DNA of 64,000 nt from JADHUC01 sp964623055 (GTDB lineage: Bacteria; Planctomycetota; Planctomycetia; Pirellulales; Pirellulaceae): contig CAZURK010000044.1 in assembly GCA_964623055.1 (NCBI GenBank), positions 4,135 to 68,134 of the forward strand. The letters run 5' to 3'. Under the pieces are notes generated by a model that was not told the origin of the DNA, ran no database searches, and was given only the letters and a program-made list of their open reading frames with translations. Shown here in pieces: positions 25,142 to 34,023 of the stretch. Each line of letters begins with the position of its first letter. The first letter of the stretch is position 1. A program made the position numbers and the translations under genes.

Positions 25142-28100
25142 CTACTTGGCATGTGCCGCCACTTCGACCAGGTGTCGGCCGGTGTTGGCGGAGTTGTGGG
25201 GTTGGGTGATGCGGATGTAGCGAGTGGGGCGCGGGTCGAAGCGGCAGATGTAGCCTTCCGCGGTTGAAAGCTCTTTGTTGTCCAAGTGGTCGGCGACCGT
25301 GGTCCATGTCTCGCCGTCCAATGAGGTTTCGACGGTGAAGCCGTAGTGGCGCTGATCGGCGTAGTAGCCCACCACGACGACGCGCCCGATCGTTGTGGGT
25401 TGTTCCAGGTCCACCTGCCACCAAGCGGCCTTGTCCTGTGACACGTCGGTCGCCCAGAATTGATCCGTGTTTCGTGACCAGCCGTCGTTTGCCAAGTGGG
25501 CTGGGTGCGGCGGCAATGCGTGGGAACAGGTGACGGGTTTGCCGGTGGTGAGACTGATCATGTCCGGCTCGAAGGCTCTCTCGTATTTTTTCCATAGTTT
25601 GCGGGCCACAACGACACTGTCACCGCGCGGTTCAGTTGCGTAGGTTTCGCGCTGGTCCGACCAGGCGGCCATCCATGGCCGGAGTTTTTCGTTGAACGCC
25701 TTGCTGTCGAACGGCTCGTTGGCCTTCAACGATTGAGCCGCCTCGTCTAGGAACGGCTCCCAACGCTTGAGATAGTAGCCGCTGAGCAAGCCGGACCATT
25801 CCTTGCGCGCGTAGTCGTCAATCGCTGGACCCTCGCCCCAAAGGGTTAGCACGCGACGGGCGTTCCACTCGAATCGAGCCCGTTCGTCGTCGGTCGTGCC
25901 CCATCGTTTGGCGTCTTCCAGACAACGGCCCAGCAAGAATTCGCGACGCGTGGCCAGCAGTTCGTCCAGGTCACGGATCAGTTGCAGGAATCGCTGCGAA
26001 GCTTGTACGAACGCCTGATGATCTTTGGCCCGGTGCGCGGCTACCACTTCGTTCTGCAGGTCGGCAGCGTGATTGCTAAGCGACTGGCGCGCAACGTTCA
26101 CCAGATCGAAGCGGTACGTATCCACGTCGCCCAAATCGTCGCCCGCCCGCAACAGAGCTTCCCACGCTTGGGCCACACGACCCGTGTGGTAGGGTGCGGC
26201 TCGGGCCGGGCTGAGCGTCGGCAGGCTACTGATTATCGAGCGTGTGCGATACGGCGCGATGTAGACCGTGTCCTTGAGAATCTGCCATGACCGCTCGGCA
26301 TCCGCGTCAGATTGGCCGTAACGGTGGTGTGCGAAATCGCGAATCCACGTGTCCAAGTCGACTGGCTCGTTGCGCCAAGCCGTTTCGTACATGATGTCGT
26401 AGACCACTGGGTTGTAGCCCAATCCTTCATTGACAAAGCCCAAACCGGACAGCTTGCCGCCTTTCACGTCGCATCGGGCCAAGTGAGGATTCTGATTCGT
26501 CCGAGGCAACGAACCGCCCAGATACACGGTGCAGCCGAAGTTATGCACATTGCACCACACCCAGGGCTTTCCGAAGAACGCCTCAGTTTCGCTCCACATG
26601 GGCCGCGATTCGCAGAACAAGTCCAGCACCAACATGCGATCGTCGGGGACGGCTCCCAGAAACGCCTTGATCCGTGGCTGCGTCCAGAACGAACGTTTGA
26701 ACGAGAACGTCCAGCCCTGCAGCACCCAGACGGCTTGCGGATCGGTCTTGGCCATTCCGTCGTAGATCGCTCGGCTCAGATCGGCCAGGTCTTTCAATTC
26801 GCCGGTGGGCGGAGTCATCTCGATAAACGTATCGGCGTCGTACAGATGATCCGTGCCGAAGCGTTTCGTCTGTTCCTCCATGAACAGGCGTGCGATCTTG
26901 GGGAACAGCGGATCGAGCGGATCGAGCAAGTTCGTTTGCCATTCGATCCAGTGAATCTGGTGTAACTTCGCGTCCGGGTACTTCTCGGCAACTGCGGCTG
27001 GTACGTGCCCAGTAAAACCTTGCAGGATCGGAGTCATCCCCAATTGTCGCTGCCGGGCCAGAATCTGCTTCTCCAAATCCTCGTGGCGGTCGATCCAACT
27101 TTGCGGTAACGGCCCGCCCCAGCCGTCCAGGCAGCCCATCCATTGAAACGGCAAGAACGGCGGTCCGGACAGGAACTGCGAGATTTGTTCGTCCGTGATT
27201 CCAAGCTGTTTACACACAGCCTGCCAGACCGCCTCCTGTCCGGTGACCGCTAGCGGTGCGTTGATTCCGTTCAGGGCCATCCAGTCGATTAACCTCTCCC
27301 ACTGGTCCCAATCCCACCACGGTAGCGAGTAGCCAAAGCAGCAGTAGTTCAGGAAGTAACGGTATCGCGCCCACGTCACGCGTCGCACCTTCGATTGGAC
27401 CTCTGGCAGAGGATCGGGCAGATTCAATTGGGTGCCGCACCACGACACATGGCAGTGGCAGTGGTTTTCCAGGTACCAGTTCAGCCCCGTGGCCATAGCC
27501 ACGCCCGTATTACCGCGAATCACGATTCGGTCGTCGCGGCTTTCGACCTCGAAGACATCTCGCCCGTGGGCTGGCGGAATCACCTCGAAAACGAACCGAT
27601 CGACATATTCCGGCAGCAGTCGCTGGACCAGTGCGCGTGCGGCCACCGGCGCGTCCGGGTCCGTCCGGCCCTTCCAACTCATCGGCTTTTTGTCCAACGG
27701 GCGATAGTTCACGCCCGCCGCCTTCAGCCGCTTCAAATGATGATCCAGACGGACCTGGAATAGCTCGTAGTTGCGGTTCTCCTTGGGCGACCACACTACC
27801 TCGCTCAACGCACAAGCGCGAGGGAACGCCATGTACTGCAGGTGTTTCGCATCGGGGATATATTCTCGCCAATGCTGAGCTTGCGCACCGAGCACGTGTT
27901 TCGCCTGCTCGGCCGAGAGTGCGGCGGGGATTGGTTCGTACCCATACACCTTCTCCAGCGGGAGATTTCCGCCGATTGCGAGAGGTTCGGATTCGGCGGG
28001 TCCCTGATAGTAGTCGAAATACGTGTGCGACGTGGGGGCCATGATCACGTCGTGGCCGGCCTGCGCGGCTGTGATGCCGCCTTTCTCGCCACGCCAGCTC

Positions 28101-29347
28101 ATTACCACGGCCCCCGGCGCAAGACCGCCTTCGAGAATCTCGTCCCAACCGACCAGTCGGCGGCCGTGTTCGGTCAGAAACGCGTCGATCTGCCGAGTGA
28201 ACCAGGCCTGAAGCTCCGCCTCGTCCTTAAGCTTCAGATCGCGGATCATCTGTTGGATTTCGTCGCTGGCTTTCCATTGCGTCTTGTGTGCCTCGTCGCC
28301 ACCGATGTGGATGTAGCGACTAGGGAACATATCCATGACTTCCGTCAACACGTCTTTGCAGAACTCAATCGTCTGCGGTCGCGGTGCGAGGATATCGTCA
28401 CTGATGCCCCAGTGTGTCCACGGCTTGATACCCTTCTGTTTCTCGGGAAAGACTCCCAGATGTGGATAGGAGGCGATTGCTGCTCGTGCGTGACCGGGCA
28501 TCTCGATCTCGGGCATGATCGTGATGTGTCGATCCGCCGCGTACTGGACGATCTCGCGCATGTCGTCCTGCGTGTAGAAACCGCCGTGGCGTTTGCCGTC
28601 GAACTGCCACGGCTTGTCTCTGTAGTGGCCGATCAACGTTTCGTCACGCCACGCACCAATTTCGGTCAGCCGCGGATATTTCTTGATCTCGATTCGCCAG
28701 CCCTGATCGTCGGTCAGGTGAAGCTGCAAACGGTTGAACTTGTGCAGCGCCATCGCGTCGATGAACCGCAGCATGTCCGCCTTGGGAAGGAAATGCCGCG
28801 CCGGATCAAGCAACAGCCCGCGCCAGGCGAACCTCGGAAAATCGATAATCCGAACGCAGGGAACAACCCAGTCGACGCCCTCGGCCTTCGCCTTGCCAAA
28901 CGCTTGCGGTGGCAGCAACTGACGCAGCGTCTGGCCGCCATAGAACAACCCGGGAGATCCGGCGGCATGGATTTCAATCCGTCTTGTCGTGACATCCAGT
29001 ATGTAGCCCTCTTTCCCGAGCTTCTCCTTCAACGATTCGTCCAAGGTCAGCGTGACAAAGCTATCGGCGTTTGACGCCGTCTCCAACGTCTCCGAACGGA
29101 AGCCCATCGCCGGTGCCAATGCATCGACAAGCTTCAAAGCTTCTGCCTTTGCTTCACCAACAGCCACTACCTCGGTTGTCGAAGAGAGCTGGAAGACGCC
29201 CTGTTTCATTTCCAGCGTAACAGGCTGTGGGATCACCAATGGCATTGACTGGGGAGTGCTCGCCGTGTCGCCATGTACCGGCATTGCCACCAAGCAACCG
29301 AGAGCGGTAGACCGTACGATAACTGATACAGCAATCTTCTTTGTCAT
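25142..29347 (-). CDS. GH20-GH89-CBM32 fusion: N-acetylhexosaminidase plus alpha-N-acetylglucosaminidase
   Basis: 1401 residues. A signal peptide is followed by a GH20b-like N domain (about 35-165), then a GH20 TIM barrel with HIGGDE, catalytic pair Asp351-Glu352, to about 560. From about 565 the protein switches to NAGLU (GH89): N domain to about 650, barrel, and helical C domain to about 1260. The two GH89 catalytic acids are present, Glu843 in DTFIEMTPP and Glu974 in FVNEGLGYN, 131 apart as in human NAGLU (316/446). Residues about 1275-1401 are an F5/8-type (CBM32) module (WWQVDLEQPTTIGRVVVVGY). It could remove beta- and alpha-linked GlcNAc from one glycan, for example heparan-like or mucin-type chains. 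Both catalytic units look complete. Confidence 0.92.
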   Translation of the reverse strand: MTKKIAVSVIVRSTALGCLVAMPVHGDTASTPQSMPLVIPQPVTLEMKQGVFQLSSTTEVVAVGEAKAEALKLVDALAPAMGFRSETLETASNADSFVTLTLDESLKEKLGKEGYILDVTTRRIEIHAAGSPGLFYGGQTLRQLLPPQAFGKAKAEGVDWVVPCVRIIDFPRFAWRGLLLDPARHFLPKADMLRFIDAMALHKFNRLQLHLTDDQGWRIEIKKYPRLTEIGAWRDETLIGHYRDKPWQFDGKRHGGFYTQDDMREIVQYAADRHITIMPEIEMPGHARAAIASYPHLGVFPEKQKGIKPWTHWGISDDILAPRPQTIEFCKDVLTEVMDMFPSRYIHIGGDEAHKTQWKASDEIQQMIRDLKLKDEAELQAWFTRQIDAFLTEHGRRLVGWDEILEGGLAPGAVVMSWRGEKGGITAAQAGHDVIMAPTSHTYFDYYQGPAESEPLAIGGNLPLEKVYGYEPIPAALSAEQAKHVLGAQAQHWREYIPDAKHLQYMAFPRACALSEVVWSPKENRNYELFQVRLDHHLKRLKAAGVNYRPLDKKPMSWKGRTDPDAPVAARALVQRLLPEYVDRFVFEVIPPAHGRDVFEVESRDDRIVIRGNTGVAMATGLNWYLENHCHCHVSWCGTQLNLPDPLPEVQSKVRRVTWARYRYFLNYCCFGYSLPWWDWDQWERLIDWMALNGINAPLAVTGQEAVWQAVCKQLGITDEQISQFLSGPPFLPFQWMGCLDGWGGPLPQSWIDRHEDLEKQILARQRQLGMTPILQGFTGHVPAAVAEKYPDAKLHQIHWIEWQTNLLDPLDPLFPKIARLFMEEQTKRFGTDHLYDADTFIEMTPPTGELKDLADLSRAIYDGMAKTDPQAVWVLQGWTFSFKRSFWTQPRIKAFLGAVPDDRMLVLDLFCESRPMWSETEAFFGKPWVWCNVHNFGCTVYLGGSLPRTNQNPHLARCDVKGGKLSGLGFVNEGLGYNPVVYDIMYETAWRNEPVDLDTWIRDFAHHRYGQSDADAERSWQILKDTVYIAPYRTRSIISSLPTLSPARAAPYHTGRVAQAWEALLRAGDDLGDVDTYRFDLVNVARQSLSNHAADLQNEVVAAHRAKDHQAFVQASQRFLQLIRDLDELLATRREFLLGRCLEDAKRWGTTDDERARFEWNARRVLTLWGEGPAIDDYARKEWSGLLSGYYLKRWEPFLDEAAQSLKANEPFDSKAFNEKLRPWMAAWSDQRETYATEPRGDSVVVARKLWKKYERAFEPDMISLTTGKPVTCSHALPPHPAHLANDGWSRNTDQFWATDVSQDKAAWWQVDLEQPTTIGRVVVVGYYADQRHYGFTVETSLDGETWTTVADHLDNKELSTAEGYICRFDPRPTRYIRITQPHNSANTGRHLVEVAAHAK

Positions 29348-29630
29348 AGTTCACCTCGACGGGTTGCCGACAAGCAGCCAATTCAAAGACGTTTGTTCAC
29401 AAGAGGTCTTGTTGATTCCGTCAGACCCGTACGCGATTATACCGAAACCGTGTGATGATTTGGTGCCAATACGCGGCTATTTCGAACGGTTGCGCTTTAC
29501 AGGTGTCGTTGTCCCGGGGGAGAATTACCGTGTTGGGTACAACGATCGCTCGCAGGCGATCATATACGATCGGTTCCCGGTAACTGCGAGATGACTCGAT
29601 ACCACTGCCACGTGAGAACGGAGCGGACCC

Positions 29631-31838
29631 ATGAGATCCTTATTCGTTTGGCTGACACCCTGCGTTCTGGTAGTGTCCGTCCATGCGCAGGAACGCTTCA
29701 GCGCGCCGTACAAGTTAGAGGACGTGAAGTACATCGACCGTTTTGTCGGCTCGAAAGCAGAAAAGGAGTTGTTGGCGAAGCAGGGATTCGTGGTTACCCG
29801 CCAGCATTTCACGCAGATATTCGCCGCGTACCTCAAGCTTGCGCAAAGCGAACCCTGGTTGCCGAACTACGTCACGGTGGACAGCGCATGGCATGCGTAT
29901 CATGTGCTTCTGGAAGAGGGTATCCGTCAGTTGGAGGAGCATCAGGCAGCGGTCCTTCGACGATTCTCGGCGCGGCTACTGGAGGCGACTCTGGAGAAGA
30001 GCCGGGGGTCGGGAGACTTGTATTGGGACTTGGCCGCATTCGCCGCCGTCGGATTGGCGTTGCAGGATTCGGACTCCGTCTCGACGCGGGAGCCGAACTT
30101 GCGCAAGGTCGTTTCCGGAATCACCGACGCGATCGAATCCGGAGACGGACCGGCGCGAGTGTTGTTTTTCGGGCTTCCGATCGCTCCAGCACACTTTCGT
30201 GCGGCGAGTTTCTACACAAAGAGTCCCAGACTTCGCGCCTACTTCGTTGCGCGACAGTGGTACGCGAAGTGCGTCTTCCGCCTCAAGTCGCCTGCCGAGA
30301 CGGAACGGGCGGTGCACCTGGCGCTGCTGATCGACGGAGACGAGAAGTTGAAGACACTTCACGATCAGCTTTGTGAGCCCTACGACCTATTGCTCGGCCC
30401 TCCGGACGATGCGGGCGTGACGGAGTACGTGGAGCTGGCGCGAGATTCCATTGGACCGGAACCTCGCGCAGACCAGATCTCGAAGGTCTTGGACACGTTC
30501 CGCCAGAGGGCTTCGCACCTGCCCGACCCGAAGCTCAACGACCAACTCTTACCGCCGGAGCAGTACGCGAGGTTTGCCGAAGAAACCAGAGGATTCCGCC
30601 TGCTGCCGGCGCGACGATGTCCTTCGGCAGTATTATTCCACAGGACCTCCGACCCGATGATCCCGGGCCGAATACTACCCTCCGGCGTCGATTTCTTCGC
30701 TGTTGGACCGTTGGCATGTGAAGCGGCTCGCCGCGCTTTGCGGGCATCGGTGGAAGAGGAAGGCGTTTACGATGCAATCATACGTGCGGAAGCCGAACCG
30801 CTCCCCGACAGTCTTCACGGTAAAGCGTTGGAACTACTGAAACTGCTACAGCAGCCGCTGCCAAGAACCGCCCCAGCCCCATTGCGGACTGTTGCCTGGC
30901 AGGACAAGCAGCTTTGGACCGCGCTGGGCGCATGGGCCGAACAACGCCACACATGGGCCGCGCAATTGAAGCTCAGCGTACTGGTCCTCGACGGGGACAA
31001 ACAGCCACCGGGGTACGTGTCGCCGTATCCGAAATTCTTCAAAGAGCTAGGAGAACTCGCCCGCCAGACGGTGGCAATGCTTGAGAATTATCGTTTTGAG
31101 CCCCATGCCGAGGTCGCCGGCCAAGAGATTCTGGATGTCTTGGGCCAATCCAAAGACCTGATCAAGCGGGCTGAAGCGGGACAGCCGTACGAACGCGGGG
31201 TCCTGGAGTCGATGTTACAACCGCTCCGCAATCTGCACGGCACCTACTGTCGCCGAACCGGGACGCGCGATCAAACTGACCAACGGGAATGGCTGCGTGG
31301 CGCCGGAACCTTGGAACGACTTGCCCGGAGATGGATCGAAGGGAAAGACCTTGGCGCGGTCGACCGGGAGTTGATCCGGCTATGGGCGACGCCGGAAGGA
31401 CGTGATCCCATAAAGCTGCTGCCCCAATTTGCCGACACATGCGATCGGCTGGCTGAGATCGCCCGGAAGCAGTTGGATGGCCAGCCGCTCGACGCCGAGG
31501 ACGCCGAATTCATCCAATACTATGGCCAGACGCTCGCCCGATTCCACTTCTACGACGACCACGCCTGGCTGTTTCCCCAAGACGATTTCCCGCTGGTGAC
31601 ACCGGTTGTTGTCAGCCCCATAACCGGCCAGATCCTCTACGCCGGTCTCAGCCGGCCCGAGGCGCTGTACGTGATCTTGGACGTGGACGGCCATCCGGTA
31701 CTGCACCGCGGCGCCGTCCTCTCCTATCGCGAGTTCCCAAGGCCGCTGAACGAACTCTTGGACGACGACTCGTGGACCAAAGATGTAAAGGCCGGGAAAG
31801 CCCCTCCGCCGCCAGCGTTCACATCTTCTTTTCGATGA
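29631..31838 (+). CDS. Exported DUF3160 protein
   Basis: 735 residues with a signal peptide (1-19, ending VHAQ). The mature protein shows the DUF3160 pattern: LLAKQGFVVTRQHFTQIFAA, VTVDSAWHAYHVLLEEGIRQ, then RILPSGVDFFAVGPLACEAA and the C-terminal HRGAVLSYREFPRPLNE. The family is found in planctomycetes, Thermotogae and archaea, and has no known function. The ATG at 29631 follows GGAGCGGACCC. A 283-bp gap separates it from the divergent GH20-GH89 gene and must hold both promoters; I could not identify them. The stop is one base from the stop of the convergent RhaT-like gene. Confidence 0.8.
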   Translation: MRSLFVWLTPCVLVVSVHAQERFSAPYKLEDVKYIDRFVGSKAEKELLAKQGFVVTRQHFTQIFAAYLKLAQSEPWLPNYVTVDSAWHAYHVLLEEGIRQLEEHQAAVLRRFSARLLEATLEKSRGSGDLYWDLAAFAAVGLALQDSDSVSTREPNLRKVVSGITDAIESGDGPARVLFFGLPIAPAHFRAASFYTKSPRLRAYFVARQWYAKCVFRLKSPAETERAVHLALLIDGDEKLKTLHDQLCEPYDLLLGPPDDAGVTEYVELARDSIGPEPRADQISKVLDTFRQRASHLPDPKLNDQLLPPEQYARFAEETRGFRLLPARRCPSAVLFHRTSDPMIPGRILPSGVDFFAVGPLACEAARRALRASVEEEGVYDAIIRAEAEPLPDSLHGKALELLKLLQQPLPRTAPAPLRTVAWQDKQLWTALGAWAEQRHTWAAQLKLSVLVLDGDKQPPGYVSPYPKFFKELGELARQTVAMLENYRFEPHAEVAGQEILDVLGQSKDLIKRAEAGQPYERGVLESMLQPLRNLHGTYCRRTGTRDQTDQREWLRGAGTLERLARRWIEGKDLGAVDRELIRLWATPEGRDPIKLLPQFADTCDRLAEIARKQLDGQPLDAEDAEFIQYYGQTLARFHFYDDHAWLFPQDDFPLVTPVVVSPITGQILYAGLSRPEALYVILDVDGHPVLHRGAVLSYREFPRPLNELLDDDSWTKDVKAGKAPPPPAFTSSFR

Positions 31839-31839
31839 G

Positions 31840-32895
31840 TCATCCGCTTGGCATCATGGCTATTCCTTGTGCCAGGAGGCAGACACCGGCGATCAGCAGG
31901 GCGATGCCCAGGATGATCCAGATGATGCTCTCGCGGCTGGCGCCTTTCCATTCGTGCGTGCGGAAGCCGTGGAAGTTACCGACGATGATAGCGAACGACA
32001 TGAAGACTGGGTAACCGACTGAGACTCCAAGGTCGCCCACATTCAGCGCACCTAGCCCGAAAAAGAAAATCGCTGCGTCGTGCAACACGGCCATGATGGC
32101 GGCCAACAGCAGGATTCGGCCCACGCCGGGTCTGGAAAGGCGTCCCCAGGTCCTGTTCCTGGTCAGTTGGACGGCACAGTACAGGCAGGATGAAACGGCT
32201 CCGCCCCAGAGGATCATGGCCGTTACGGCCCATGCCGCTGCCCACTTGGGATTGCTCAATTCGGCCTGATCGCCGATCGGACCTGCGAAGCGCACCGCCA
32301 CTGCGTAACAGGCGCAGAGGACACCAGAAACGACGGCGATCACAAGCCCGATGAGTATTTTGGGCTGCTTCGTGGCCGAAGAATCGGCCTTGTCCGAGTC
32401 AAAGCCATCTTCCTTGAGGCTGCGGTCTTTCAGAATGCCAGCCCGTCCGGAAACGGTCACGCCGATCAGACAGACTGCCACGCCGGCCAAGAACAGGCAA
32501 CCGTGGGACGTGAGAATCTGATGCGCGTCGAACAGCAGCATGGGGATCAGGAAACCGAACGCCATTTGCGCCCCGTAGTTCAAAGCGTAAGCCAGAGAGA
32601 GTCCAATAAAGGAGAAACTCATCCCCAGCGTCATCGACCCCAGCCCCCAGAGCAGCCCGAAAACCAATACGGGGATGATCGTAGACGTGCCGACGCGAGA
32701 GTAGACGCCGCCCAGATCGTTGACCACCAGCGGAGCCACCACGACGGGAATCAGAATCGTCACGAAGAAGAAGAACGGACCCCAAAGCACCTCCCAAGGC
32801 GTGTCCTTCTTGACGAATTTGCTGGGCAACCCGAAAGAGCCTCCGCAAATCGCTCCGATGATCAAAAACCCAAATCCCAGCACTTGTTCATGCAT
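31840..32895 (-). CDS. RhaT-like sugar/H+ symporter (DMT superfamily)
   Basis: 351 residues, about ten hydrophobic helices. The ATG at 32895 has AGGAGGGG 6 bp upstream and is preferred over the open frame to 32964. Family features: FGFLIIGAICGGSFGLPSKF at the N-terminus, WEVLWGPFFFFVTILIPVV, and the C-terminal pair of helices with GVSVGYPVFMSFAIIVGN. RhaT imports L-rhamnose with a proton, but substrates of planctomycete homologues are untested. The start overlaps the end of the upstream Tat-protein gene by 8 bp (translational coupling). Being adjacent to GH127 suggests import of a released deoxysugar or pentose. Confidence 0.85.
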   Translation of the reverse strand: MHEQVLGFGFLIIGAICGGSFGLPSKFVKKDTPWEVLWGPFFFFVTILIPVVVAPLVVNDLGGVYSRVGTSTIIPVLVFGLLWGLGSMTLGMSFSFIGLSLAYALNYGAQMAFGFLIPMLLFDAHQILTSHGCLFLAGVAVCLIGVTVSGRAGILKDRSLKEDGFDSDKADSSATKQPKILIGLVIAVVSGVLCACYAVAVRFAGPIGDQAELSNPKWAAAWAVTAMILWGGAVSSCLYCAVQLTRNRTWGRLSRPGVGRILLLAAIMAVLHDAAIFFFGLGALNVGDLGVSVGYPVFMSFAIIVGNFHGFRTHEWKGASRESIIWIILGIALLIAGVCLLAQGIAMMPSG

Positions 32896-33886
32896 GGTTC
32901 CCCTCCTGCTTAGCCCTTTGTTGGCCGGTTTGGAGTTCTTCGAGATATGATCTGTATAACGCAACCGCTTGGTCGTCCGAGATCATCCGCCCAACAACTA
33001 GCCGCGCCCGCGCCGTGCTGGCTTGATTGGCCTGCAAATCGCGACCGAACAGGGACAGGTAGAGCGAACGATGACTCTCCTCGCCGTAGGGCGTTGCCAC
33101 GGCAAAGCAGTCTTCCGCCGGCGCCATCACCAGACCAGCTAGGCCGGTTTCCGTATCGCGTCGCATGGCCAGCGGCGCGGCAAGGCGGGGCATGATTTTC
33201 CATTCGACCGGGCTTGGCGGCCGTCGCCAGCGGCCGTCATGGATGATCTCGACCGCTTTGTCGTCGCGGGGGAACATCTGCCACTTGGCGTATGATTCCT
33301 TGGCCTCCAGAAAGCCCGGCATGCCATTCGTTTCGGGGCAACCATCGACATAGACCAACGACTTCGCAAAGCCCTGGAAATACGAAGACAGGAACACCTC
33401 GAATCGCTTGAGGTCCTTCTGCGGAACCACAGTGGTCGTGACATCGAGCGTATTGCGAGCCGCCCAACGGTGGACTGCCTTCATGTCAAAGGGATGCTCG
33501 TCGTCCGCCGACCACCGTACTTCGGACGCTCCGCAGGGAAGCACCCGCGCCTGGCTGGCCCAGTCCCACGCGGCATGCCCGTATCGGGCCCGGTCGTCTA
33601 GGAGCCGGTAGTGGGAAAACAATCCGTAAGCGCGAGCAATCGCCGTTCCAGATGTGGAGTCCACCAAGGACGTCAATCCGAGCGATCGGCCCTGAGACCG
33701 CAGCGTTCCTCGAAGAGCACCGGTATCGAAGTGATATTCTCTCCCCTGTGCTGTGAAAGTCAGGCTGGCCTCAGCTATCTCTTTCGGTTTCGATTCTGCG
33801 GCCGGTAGATATCGACTGTGGCATAATGCCAGGCTTGCCGCCGCAGTCGTGCCGAGAAAACGTCGTCGGTTCAGGTGCTTGTTCAT
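32888..33886 (-). CDS. Tat-exported protein, unknown function
   Basis: 332 residues from the ATG at 33886, chosen because the twin-arginine signal NRRRFLGTTAAAS follows directly and GAGAAGG is upstream; the longer open frame runs through a palindromic repeat. The mature part is beta-rich (LTFTAQGREYHFDTGALRG, SLVDSTSGTAIARAYGLFSH, VEWKIMPRLAAPLAM) and ends in a short helix with ISDDQAVALYRSYLEEL. It resembles a galactose-mutarotase-like or lyase beta-sandwich by secondary-structure impression only. Sandwiched between GH127 and RhaT-like, it may act on the sugar released. No catalytic residues identified. Confidence 0.65.
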   Translation of the reverse strand: MNKHLNRRRFLGTTAAASLALCHSRYLPAAESKPKEIAEASLTFTAQGREYHFDTGALRGTLRSQGRSLGLTSLVDSTSGTAIARAYGLFSHYRLLDDRARYGHAAWDWASQARVLPCGASEVRWSADDEHPFDMKAVHRWAARNTLDVTTTVVPQKDLKRFEVFLSSYFQGFAKSLVYVDGCPETNGMPGFLEAKESYAKWQMFPRDDKAVEIIHDGRWRRPPSPVEWKIMPRLAAPLAMRRDTETGLAGLVMAPAEDCFAVATPYGEESHRSLYLSLFGRDLQANQASTARARLVVGRMISDDQAVALYRSYLEELQTGQQRAKQEGNHA

Positions 33887-33928
33887 GGTGCGCCTTCTCT
33901 CGTTGTCTGTTGAGTGTGACGGGAACAC

Positions 33929-33999
33929 GGGAGGGCGAAGCTCCTGCTGAGCCGGCTCCCCCGTGCAAATATCCGGCTCGGCCGGAGCCTCGCCCTCCC
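33929..33999. repeat. REP-like GC-rich palindrome ('GEAPAEP' repeat)
   Basis: Two imperfect complementary arms, 33929-33957 and 33973-33999 (GGGAGGGCGAAGCTCCTGCT and its near reverse complement). Translated in one frame it reads WEGEAPAEPD, a motif recurrent in spurious planctomycete ORFs. It lies between the Tat-protein start and the GH127 stop. Consistent with an extragenic palindromic repeat; only one copy was noticed in this window. Confidence 0.6.
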
Positions 34000-34023
34000 A
34001 TCGGCTTTCTCTGCCCCCCTGTT

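Noticed and set aside
27842..29074. 410-codon plus-strand ORF
   Set aside because: Antisense to the GH20-GH89 gene, low-complexity translation, no ribosome binding site; a by-product of GC-rich codon usage.
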